Shown: piece after piece, positions 1-5,368 of the stretch
Layout: every line of letters begins with the position of its first letter
Numbering within the stretch: the first letter of the stretch is position 1
DNA from: Gammaproteobacteria bacterium
GTDB taxonomy: Bacteria > Pseudomonadota > Gammaproteobacteria > Thiohalospirales > Thiohalospiraceae
NCBI GenBank assembly: GCA_011322575.1
Contig: DRMK01000264.1
Location: 1-7,347, forward strand
Direction: 5' to 3'
Length of the DNA: 7,347 bases
Position numbers and translations under genes: made by a program
Notes under the pieces: generated by a model
Seen by the model: only the letters and a program-made list of their open reading frames with translations
Told to the model about the DNA's origin: nothing
The model's database searches: none

Positions 1-48
1 AACCATTAGAAGAAACAAAAACAACGCTATGCCTTTGTGTCTCTTCAT
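1..48 (-). CDS. N-terminus of an exported protein (partial, runs off window)
   Basis: An ATG at 48-46 overlaps the stop codon of the upstream propeller gene in an ATGA arrangement (4 bases). An AAAGGA ribosome binding site at 59-54 sits 5 bases before it. The visible 16 residues read MKRHKGIALFLFLLMV: a short positive n-region (K2, R3, K5) followed by a run of hydrophobic residues, which is the start of a Sec signal peptide or, less likely, a membrane anchor. The frame stays open to the window edge. Because it is translationally coupled to the NHL gene, it is probably the fifth member of the cytochrome/barrel/propeller operon. Its function cannot be read from 16 residues; another multiheme cytochrome, a periplasmic assembly factor or a lipoprotein would all fit. 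Confidence 0.7.
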   Translation of the reverse strand, partial: MKRHKGIALFLFLLMV

Positions 49-1106
49 GGCGATCCTTTCGCTTTCAGATACTGGAAGATCTGCACCCGCCTGTTATAGG
101 AGTCGGCCACATAGATTCTGTCATCTCCATCGATGAACACCCCTCCAGGCATCCAGAAAAGCCCCGGAGCCTGGCCGCTGCCGCCAAAATAGAGCAGCAG
201 CCTGCCACGCTGGTCGAAAATCTGGATATTGTCGAAACCGGCGTCCGCGACGTACAGGTGGCCATCGCTGTCCACGGCGACACCTTTCGGAGAGCTGAAA
301 CTCCCGGTGCCGTCCCCAAGCTTGCCGAAGCTGGAGACAGGCTTGCCGTCGGACGACAGGGTTTGGATGCGGCCGTTCAGGCTGTCAGTTACATGGAGCT
401 GTCCCTTGGCGCCCACCGTCAGCCAGGCAGGAAAGTTGAATTCACCTGCTCCCACCCCTCTTCTGCCGATGCTTCCTGTCAACTTGCCACTGTCGAGACT
501 GAAAATCTTGATATCGTGCGCAGGGGGATCCGCCACATAGAGCAATCCGCGGCGGGAATCGACCGCGATCCCGGCAGGGCGCTGCAGCTGACCGGGTTTC
601 CCGTAAATCCGGCCGGGTTTCCCGCGCGTTGTCAGGGAAAATATCTGTTTCCTCTGGCCATCCGCCACGTAAAGATTGTCACCTTCATCCACTGCCAAAC
701 CGATGGGAAACCGCAGCTCTTTCCCTCCGATCGCCTCGATAAAGCTGTATTTCCTCTTTTCCGAGTGGAAGATGTGGATCATCCCGGCAGCGGGATCCGC
801 GACATAAATTCTACCCTTGCCATCCACCGCCACGGACATGGGCTTGATCATGGCGCGGGTATCAGGTCCACGAAAAAACTCCCAGAATTTGCGCCAGAAC
901 CCCTTTTTCCCCCTAATGTCATCGGAGGTGGAGATTGATCTCAGGTAACGGATGCGCGGTTCGAGAGGCGGGGGCGGCCACACTAGTTCCGCCGCCGGAA
1001 CCTTCTTGTTGGCGGGAGGACCGGAGCTGTCTGCGCCGAAAACAGGTGAAACTACCAGCACAAGCGCCGCGGCAAGGATAAACAGTATGTTGCAGAGTGA
1101 CTTCAT
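45..1106 (-). CDS. Exported NHL-repeat six-bladed beta-propeller protein
   Basis: This 353-residue protein begins with a Sec signal peptide (residues 1 to about 25, hydrophobic ILFILAAALVLVV, likely cleaved near VFG/A). A proline-rich linker follows with the motif VWPPPP (residues 42-47) and PRIRYL, then a short basic, aromatic segment (GFWRKFWEFF) and six NHL repeats of the type P-x-G-hydrophobic-A-V-D-x-x-G-x-hydrophobic-Y-V-A-D. Six repeats predict a closed six-bladed propeller. There is no lipobox cysteine, so it is probably soluble in the periplasm or secreted. NHL propellers usually bind proteins or ligands and no catalytic residues are evident. It starts 9 bases after the barrel gene stop without a clear Shine-Dalgarno, so translation is probably coupled. 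It is a paralogue of the lipoprotein propeller at 3891-5015: 45 of the last 76 residues match in a hand alignment. The NHL fold is secure; the role in electron-conduit assembly is inferred from context. Confidence 0.9.
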   Translation of the reverse strand: MKSLCNILFILAAALVLVVSPVFGADSSGPPANKKVPAAELVWPPPPLEPRIRYLRSISTSDDIRGKKGFWRKFWEFFRGPDTRAMIKPMSVAVDGKGRIYVADPAAGMIHIFHSEKRKYSFIEAIGGKELRFPIGLAVDEGDNLYVADGQRKQIFSLTTRGKPGRIYGKPGQLQRPAGIAVDSRRGLLYVADPPAHDIKIFSLDSGKLTGSIGRRGVGAGEFNFPAWLTVGAKGQLHVTDSLNGRIQTLSSDGKPVSSFGKLGDGTGSFSSPKGVAVDSDGHLYVADAGFDNIQIFDQRGRLLLYFGGSGQAPGLFWMPGGVFIDGDDRIYVADSYNRRVQIFQYLKAKGSP

Positions 1107-1115
1107 GACGGAGTA

Positions 1116-2951
1116 CTAAAAACGTATTCCGAAATTACGCGTCAAATACAGCGTCAACCAGCTGTCCTGATAGGCGCCAGCCTCGTAATCTGCGTCATGA
1201 TAGCGGTACTGAAGACGCACCTGCCATTTCGCCAAGGTGTAGTTGAGATTCGACTCCAGCGTCAATCTGGGGCCCAGATTCGAGGTATCCCCGCTCCGAT
1301 CCTCGTATCTGGCCAATGCCGTAAGCCCGAGTCTCCGCCAGGGCCTCATGGATATTCGCGCCTGGGAGTACCAGAAAGCATAGTCAGCAATTCTGCCCCT
1401 GCTGCCGCTAGTGGTATCACCTATACCCGCCGATACGGCCAATCTGTGCCGCTCCCAGAAACGGTGGGTCCAGTAGATATCGCCCCGTATGGTGCGATTG
1501 CTGTTGTCTATTCCCAGCTGCCCGCTGCTGGTCTCCCGCCAGTCACGGAAATTGAGCGCCGTTCGTATGGAGTCCCCGCCCGCCAGACGGCTGTTGACAC
1601 TGTAGTTGATGTTGTGCTCGATCCGCTCGCGACTGGCGCTTTCATACCGGGAACCACTTTGATAGTTGAGACGATAGCTTAGAGAATCGTTATAACGCGG
1701 TGACCACCTGCGAGAGTAACCGGCGTGGAGAGAGTGAGTGACAATAGTATCCTCACTGTAGCTGCTGGACAGGGGAAACTCGAAACCGGCACTGTAACCT
1801 GCACGCGCCGAAGTACGCCCGTAGGATCGTGTGTAGGCCACCCCTCCTTTCGCACCCCAGGCGGAACGGTCGTAATCCGCGGAACCACTGCCGCCGTCGC
1901 TGGATGTACCGACGAGCAACAGGGCGCCGTTGCTGCTCCAGTACTCGGCAAACCGGTAGTTTACTCCCGCTGTCATGTTGTAATTGTCGACCCGCGAGCT
2001 GTTGACCCCGTTGAAAGACGCGCCCAGATTGTAGTAATGGCTGAGTTTGTCAGAGGAGACCACGTTCAATCCCATATTGAGGTTCGCATGGCTGCTGTCG
2101 ATCTCATTGACGTTACCGTTGAAACCGTCCCTCAACTTGTCGAAACGATCGTAGTAGGTAAATCCGGCGCGCAGGTTGACGCGCTCGCTGAATTTGGTGT
2201 TGTCCTGCACATACCAGTAGTTCTGTCGATAGTATCGCCCGGCTTGGTCATCCTCGCTATTGTCATAGCGGTATCCGTAGTGGACTGTGGAGTGGATTTT
2301 GTAAACCTTGCCAAAGGTGCGTTTGCCCTCGACATTAACCGAATCCTTGTATTCATCCAGGCGGACGGTATTGCTATTGTCGGATTGGGTGCGTCCCCGG
2401 TCGTACCCGAACCTCACCATGCCCAGCAAGCGGGAGGCGACCCGCCAGCGAAAACCGTAGTTGCTGTTGATGAATTCGTAGGAGGGACCGGTTCTCGGTG
2501 AATAGGTGTTGGTGCTCTTGTAGGCGTACAGGACGAAAGGATTGCGTTCCCTGAACCAGGTTGTGGTAATCCGGTAACCCAGCGTATCTATGTCGGAATC
2601 ACCGTTGTGGTAGGCGGTATCCCTGTTGCGCAGCGTTATCCCGGCATCGAACAGCAAAAATCGCGGATCCCAGACGAAACCGGTGCTCCCTAGCTTCAGC
2701 TCCTCCTCCAGGGTGCGGCGGCTGTAGCTGGTGACGCTGCCGGTGTTGTAGTCGTAGTCCTCGTAACGCAGGCCCAGCCCGCCGGTGAGAGTGAAACTTC
2801 GGTGGGTGTAATCAAACAGGCGCGCCGCCGTCACGGAGAATGACGCCAGAGAGAGAAGAATAAAGAGCCCCTCCTTCCACAAGCGCGGAACCCCCGCCCC
2901 GAGCCCAGCGGTTTCGCTTCGCCGTCTCCCCCGGCTCATCTCGATACCCAT
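1116..2951 (-). CDS. Outer-membrane beta-barrel protein, putative porin of an electron-transfer conduit
   Basis: The 611-residue product has a basic n-region (RGRRR, residues 7-11), a hydrophobic stretch (about 30-43, LFILLSLASFSVTAA) as signal peptide, and then an almost unbroken series of amphipathic segments with alternating hydrophobic residues, many Tyr/Trp/Phe, and polar D/N/S/G-rich turns. It ends in Phe (NFGIRF), the usual C-terminal signal for barrel insertion by BAM. Length and repeat spacing fit a large barrel of roughly 20-26 strands, comparable in size to MtrB/PioB/OmbB-type porins. I see no cysteine at all, so it carries no heme motif and lacks the N-terminal CXXC of MtrB. It lies between the tetraheme cytochrome and the second propeller, which supports a role as the outer-membrane passage. 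The start is uncertain: the first ATG (2951) has GAGGGG directly against it, and a second ATG at 2939 is possible. It is not recognised as a named family; a plain solute channel remains possible. Confidence 0.82.
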   Translation of the reverse strand: MGIEMSRGRRRSETAGLGAGVPRLWKEGLFILLSLASFSVTAARLFDYTHRSFTLTGGLGLRYEDYDYNTGSVTSYSRRTLEEELKLGSTGFVWDPRFLLFDAGITLRNRDTAYHNGDSDIDTLGYRITTTWFRERNPFVLYAYKSTNTYSPRTGPSYEFINSNYGFRWRVASRLLGMVRFGYDRGRTQSDNSNTVRLDEYKDSVNVEGKRTFGKVYKIHSTVHYGYRYDNSEDDQAGRYYRQNYWYVQDNTKFSERVNLRAGFTYYDRFDKLRDGFNGNVNEIDSSHANLNMGLNVVSSDKLSHYYNLGASFNGVNSSRVDNYNMTAGVNYRFAEYWSSNGALLLVGTSSDGGSGSADYDRSAWGAKGGVAYTRSYGRTSARAGYSAGFEFPLSSSYSEDTIVTHSLHAGYSRRWSPRYNDSLSYRLNYQSGSRYESASRERIEHNINYSVNSRLAGGDSIRTALNFRDWRETSSGQLGIDNSNRTIRGDIYWTHRFWERHRLAVSAGIGDTTSGSRGRIADYAFWYSQARISMRPWRRLGLTALARYEDRSGDTSNLGPRLTLESNLNYTLAKWQVRLQYRYHDADYEAGAYQDSWLTLYLTRNFGIRF

Positions 2952-3030
2952 CCCCTCATATATAGGTTCCTCGGCGCTTTGAGCACAAAAATGGAGTCAC
3001 GCCGATAGTTCCAGCTGAATAATCTGAAAT

Positions 3031-3044
3031 GCAACTTTCATGCC
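3031..3044 (-). promoter_or_regulatory. Candidate sigma-54 (-24/-12) promoter ahead of the barrel gene
   Basis: Read on the minus strand the site is GGGCATGAAAGTTGCA. The GG at 3044-3043 and GC at 3032-3031 are separated by exactly 10 bases, and it has the CA after GG and the TTGCA around -12 expected of the consensus TGGCACG-N4-TTGCA; two consensus positions differ. It lies in the 145-base gap after the cytochrome stop. The predicted transcript start near 3019 would leave a leader of about 68 bases before the barrel ATG. No upstream activator site was identified, so this is a motif match only. Confidence 0.35.
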
Positions 3045-3096
3045 CACAGGAAAATCCATCGATTGAGGGTTTGGAAGCAGCCAAAACAGATTTGCG

Positions 3097-3789
3097 CTAT
3101 TTATTGTGGCATCTCAGGCATAGCGCGCTGCCGGTATTGCTTACGCGCAGAAAGGTCGGGTTCACGCTGTTGTGTGGATCATGGCAAGAAGCGCACTGGA
3201 CCGTCCCGTTGAACAACACCACACCACTCAGGGTCGCAGGATCGTTCAGGGAGTTGTCAACGGCAAACAGCGCGGAATCGAATATGAAATTAACCGGATG
3301 GTCATCCGTCAAATCCGTGCCCAGCCTGGCGTTACCAACCGGAATGGTACCGTCGGCCTCCGTTCCTCCCATGGTTGGAATCCCGTTCGGGTTGGCGTTG
3401 GACGGGTTGTTGAGAGCGTTGATGGCAACCGTCCCGTCGTGACAGGAGAGACACAGGTTGCTTACCGCCGCCGTGGTCGCGTCGGTGCCGCCGAGATCCT
3501 GGATGGTGGTGGCACCGTCAAACGTGGGGCTGGTATAGACCCCATAGTTACCGGCGCTGGAAAGATTGTGGTTCCACAGAGGGATGTTGTCATTTTTTAT
3601 TGCCCGGTGGGGAGTATGGCAGAAAACGCAGATCTCGGTTTCGTCGATCGATTTGACCGTGCCAGGACCGGCAACGGAGAGGTTGTGCTTGGTAGTGGCG
3701 ATTCCCGCCCTCGCCACGCCCGCCGAACCCGCCATGGCCACCATCAGCATGGCCAGGCCAAAATACCTGTAACTGGGATGGTATTTCAT
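3097..3789 (-). CDS. Exported tetraheme c-type cytochrome, OmcE-like (doubled CXXCH family)
   Basis: The 230-residue product has a Sec signal peptide (residues 1-28, cleavage after ARA) and a mature part of about 202 residues. It has four heme-binding motifs: CVFCH (54-58), CLSCH (113-117), CASCH (199-203) and CLRCH (224-228, two residues before the end). Five more histidines lie in the mature chain: H35, H61 (CHTPH), H74, H164 (DDHP) and H206 (CHDPH). That is enough for a second axial histidine on all four hemes. The pattern KHNLS, CHTPH, PLWNHNL, YTSPT, CLSCHDGTVA, DDHPV, CASCHDPH and SALCLRCHNK recalls, from memory, the OmcE tetraheme family of Geobacter, whose subunits polymerise into extracellular filaments. 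I chose the ATG at 3789 over the GTG at 3795 because of a perfect AAGGAGG eight bases upstream. It acts in the periplasm or outside the cell and needs the Ccm system. A soluble periplasmic tetraheme shuttle is the main alternative. Confidence 0.92.
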   Translation of the reverse strand: MKYHPSYRYFGLAMLMVAMAGSAGVARAGIATTKHNLSVAGPGTVKSIDETEICVFCHTPHRAIKNDNIPLWNHNLSSAGNYGVYTSPTFDGATTIQDLGGTDATTAAVSNLCLSCHDGTVAINALNNPSNANPNGIPTMGGTEADGTIPVGNARLGTDLTDDHPVNFIFDSALFAVDNSLNDPATLSGVVLFNGTVQCASCHDPHNSVNPTFLRVSNTGSALCLRCHNK

Positions 3790-3797
3790 GATCACAC

Positions 3798-3804
3798 CCT
3801 CCTT
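3798..3804 (-). promoter_or_regulatory. Strong ribosome binding site of the cytochrome gene
   Basis: The minus strand reads AAGGAGG, a full match to the anti-Shine-Dalgarno, followed by 8 bases and ATG at 3789. Relative to the alternative GTG at 3795 the gap would be only 2 bases, so this site decides the start. No other gene in the propeller/barrel cluster has so strong a site. Confidence 0.85.
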
Positions 3805-3830
3805 GACTCTAGATGCATGCCGCCGTCAAA

Positions 3831-3865
3831 TTCGTTGGCACGGCCCGGCTCCACCGGGCAACGAA
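3831..3865 (-). repeat. Two-part hairpin between the lipoprotein propeller and the cytochrome
   Basis: An inner perfect 6-base stem GCCCGG/CCGGGC (3843-3848 with 3854-3859, 5-base loop) is enclosed by an outer perfect stem TTCGTT/AACGAA (3831-3836 with 3860-3865). A 6-base bulge (3837-3842) lies on one side. No run of U follows in the direction of transcription, so it is not a typical intrinsic terminator. It could stabilise the downstream cytochrome mRNA after processing, or attenuate read-through. The base pairing is seen directly; the function is inference. Confidence 0.5.
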
Positions 3866-3871
3866 AGTCCC
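3858..3871 (-). promoter_or_regulatory. Weaker sigma-54-like element ahead of the cytochrome gene
   Basis: On the minus strand GG (3871-3870), exactly 10 bases (GACTTTCGTT), then GC (3859-3858) matches the invariant -24/-12 spacing and includes TTGC. The flanking bases and the CACG block fit the consensus only partly. It overlaps the base of the hairpin at 3831-3865, so part of the match may come from that structure. A start near 3846 would leave a leader of about 57 bases to the cytochrome ATG. Confidence 0.22.
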
Positions 3872-3890
3872 GGCCAATGCGGCACTGCAG

Positions 3891-5015
3891 CTACCTGCCG
3901 TTCATGTCCTGCTCCGGCAGGTACTGGAATACCTGAATACGGGCATTGAGTGAATCGGAGACATAGATGCGGTTCTGTGCGTTTATGTACATCCCGGTGG
4001 GTAGCCAGAACTGTCCGGGATTGTGTCCCATCTGCCCCACAAACAGCAGGATGCGCCCCTCCCTGTTGAAGATCTGGAAGTTACCGAACGCGGCATCCAC
4101 CACATAGATGTGTCCGTCGCTGTCCACGGCTATCCCCTTGGGACGCGCCATATTGCCCATTTTGTCCCCGGCCTCGCCAAACATCCCCAGAAAATCGCCT
4201 CCGGAGGAGAACATCTGGACGCGGAAGTTTCCGAAATCGACCACATAGAGATTGCCATCCCGATCCACGGCGAGGTTGATGGGGAGGTTGAACTGCTCGG
4301 GACCGGTGCCCCTTTCACCGAAGGCGTACTGGAATTCTCCATCCAGGTTGTAGACCAGGATGCGGTGTGTTCCCCTGTCGGCCACGTAAATCCGCTCACG
4401 CTGTTCGTCCAGGGCGAGGCCGGTGGGCCGCTCCAGCTTTTCGCTGGCGCCCAAGGCGTAGAGCGTCTTCCCCTCAGGGCTGAAGATGAACAGTCTGCTG
4501 CGCACCGGATCGGTAACATAGAGCCGTCCCCGGCTGTCCACCCGCACCTCGATGGGAGATTGCAGCGCCCCGGCCGCATCGGTTTGGAACGGATAGACCT
4601 TCTTGGTGTCGAAATCGAACACCACGATCGCCGCGCGCTTGGTATCGGCCACGTAGATGCGGCGACCATCGTCGGTTGCGGTGACACCGTACGGTTTCTG
4701 GAGACCGAAACCGCGGGGGTCTTCGCCCAGAAGCCGCGCCTTGAGGCTGCTCCTGCCCTTCAGGTCCAGCTGGGAGCTGTAGGAACCGAGATAACGGACA
4801 CGCGGCTGTTCAGGAGGCGGCGGCCATACCAGATCGACCTTCTCCTTGACCGGAGAGCCACCGCAGCCCGACAGAAAAAGCGCTGGCATGAGTATCAGAG
4901 CCAGCATGAAAAGAGAAAGAAATGCCCGTGCGCGGCACCGCAGCGGCTGGTGGAAGAGGAGTTCCGGGAAAATCCGGGTAGATGCGCTGCCCCGTTGAAA
5001 GTTTGTCTGTGCCAT
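3891..5015 (-). CDS. NHL-repeat six-bladed beta-propeller lipoprotein
   Basis: The product has 374 residues from the ATG at 5015. A GTG at 5033 would add six residues; neither has a visible Shine-Dalgarno. After an unusually long basic n-region comes a hydrophobic segment ending in a lipobox, LSGC, with Cys at residue 51. The next residue is Gly, not Asp, so outer-membrane sorting is expected. Then follow a VWPPPP motif (about 63-68) with PRVRYL, and six NHL repeats ending in RIQVFQYL, predicting a six-bladed propeller. There are no heme motifs or obvious catalytic residues. It is the first gene of the cytochrome/barrel cluster and ends 101 bases before the cytochrome ATG. It shares its whole layout with the propeller at 45-1106, most strongly in the last two blades, so the two arose by duplication. 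A likely role is an outer-membrane-tethered docking or assembly factor for the cytochrome or barrel. The fold and lipidation are well supported; the role is inferred. Confidence 0.9.
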   Translation of the reverse strand: MAQTNFQRGSASTRIFPELLFHQPLRCRARAFLSLFMLALILMPALFLSGCGGSPVKEKVDLVWPPPPEQPRVRYLGSYSSQLDLKGRSSLKARLLGEDPRGFGLQKPYGVTATDDGRRIYVADTKRAAIVVFDFDTKKVYPFQTDAAGALQSPIEVRVDSRGRLYVTDPVRSRLFIFSPEGKTLYALGASEKLERPTGLALDEQRERIYVADRGTHRILVYNLDGEFQYAFGERGTGPEQFNLPINLAVDRDGNLYVVDFGNFRVQMFSSGGDFLGMFGEAGDKMGNMARPKGIAVDSDGHIYVVDAAFGNFQIFNREGRILLFVGQMGHNPGQFWLPTGMYINAQNRIYVSDSLNARIQVFQYLPEQDMNGR

Positions 5016-5089
5016 GGAACGGAAAACTATCACGGCGGCAGTCCGATTTCAAGCCGGACAAAACTTTCGTCACGGAGCGAGGTTGAGCC

Positions 5090-5115
5090 AAATACCTTGT
5101 TTTAGCAGGGTATTT
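5090..5115. repeat. 26-base inverted repeat upstream of the propeller lipoprotein gene
   Basis: Arms AAATACCTTG (5090-5099) and CAGGGTATTT (5106-5115) pair over 10 positions, with one T-G wobble on the plus strand, around a 6-base loop. On the plus strand two further T follow, giving a run of five T, as in a weak intrinsic terminator, but there is no plus-strand gene to end. On the minus strand one pair becomes a C/A mismatch. It lies 75-100 bases before the lipoprotein ATG, which would also suit an operator. Symmetry is seen; function is unknown. Confidence 0.45.
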
Positions 5116-5227
5116 TTGCGGGAAACAGGCATCAGGAAATTGACGGAGCACTTCTCACACGGAGTGGACGAACGGCAAGTTGGCGCCACCCGGCGGCCTC
5201 CTCGAGAGGCTGGACAATCACCCTCGA

Positions 5228-5264
5228 TTGCGAACCCGCCGGGTAAACTCCGGTGGTTCGGCAA
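5228..5264. repeat. Imperfect hairpin in the ccmI downstream gap
   Basis: Three stem blocks pair in register: TTG/CAA (5228-5230 with 5262-5264), CGAACC/GGTTCG (5231-5236 with 5255-5260) and CCGG/CCGG (5239-5242 with 5250-5253). They are separated by a CG bulge, single-base bulges at 5254 and 5261, and a 7-base loop, for 13 pairs in all. The pairing is Watson-Crick on both strands. There is no U-run after it on either strand. It may be part of a structured leader RNA or a regulatory element. Confidence 0.4.
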
Positions 5265-5311
5265 AATGGGAGGTTCCTCGGTTTGGAGCCTCCGCGCAAT
5301 CAGTGGAAGAA

Positions 5312-5326
5312 CTGTTTGACAAACCG
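5312..5326. promoter_or_regulatory. Short palindrome, possible operator
   Basis: The plus strand reads CTGTTTGACAAACCG. GTTTG and CAAAC flank one central base, with an outer C/G pair and a mismatched position between. The one-base centre makes an RNA hairpin unlikely, so a dimeric DNA-binding protein site is the better reading. No regulator is assigned. It lies about 45 bases after the ccmI stop. Confidence 0.25.
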
Positions 5327-5368
5327 GCGAACGGAAGCGGGCGGCAGCGCCACCCGTGACACCCTGCG

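Larger units (their letters stand above)
5016..5368. other. Intergenic control region between ccmI and the propeller lipoprotein gene
   Basis: This stretch of about 350 bases holds no gene I can support; the small open frames in it lack a ribosome binding site and protein-like composition. It is rich in inverted repeats: 5041-5059 (GTCCG/CGGAC), 5090-5115, 5196-5210 (GCCTC/GAGGC), 5228-5264, 5270-5292 (GAGGTTCC/GGAGCCTC, one G-T) and 5312-5326. No strong intrinsic terminator for the ccm operon and no clear sigma-70 promoter for the next gene could be seen. It most likely contains the promoter and a structured leader for the propeller/cytochrome cluster. Confidence 0.5.

Noticed and set aside
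258..938. Plus-strand open frame of 226 codons
   Set aside because: It is antisense to the second propeller gene; the open frame follows from the repetitive GC-rich NHL codons, and no ribosome binding site or recognisable protein is present.
1116..2951. Assignment of the barrel as MtrB or PioB
   Set aside because: It has no cysteines and hence no MtrB CXXC motif, and no MtrA-like decaheme gene is next to it, so a specific name is not justified.
2952..2999. Possible sigma-70 promoter with a TATATA box just upstream of the barrel ATG
   Set aside because: The matching -35 hexamer is poor, and the predicted start would fall on or beside the ATG at 2951, leaving no leader.
4023..5105. Long plus-strand open frame of 360 codons
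   Set aside because: It is antisense to the propeller lipoprotein gene. Its translation has no signal, domain or repeat logic, whereas the minus strand gives six clear NHL repeats.
5175..5187. Sigma-54-like TGGCGCCAACTTGC in the gap before the lipoprotein gene
   Set aside because: The spacing between GG and GC is 9 bases instead of 10, a change that usually abolishes sigma-54 promoter function.
5070..5264. Small minus-strand frame of 64 codons in the ccmI/propeller gap
   Set aside because: It has no convincing ribosome binding site, contains the inverted repeats of the gap and has an unremarkable composition; the overlapping 113-codon frame at 4810-5151 fails for the same reasons.
5228..5264. 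tRNA-like element suggested by GGTTCG
   Set aside because: No acceptor stem, anticodon arm or correct spacing around it; the GGTTCG simply pairs with CGAACC in a hairpin.
5015..5285. GEMM-type (cyclic dinucleotide) riboswitch upstream of the propeller gene, as seen for some Geobacter cytochromes
   Set aside because: The conserved core segments of the GEMM fold were not found on the minus strand between 5368 and 5016.
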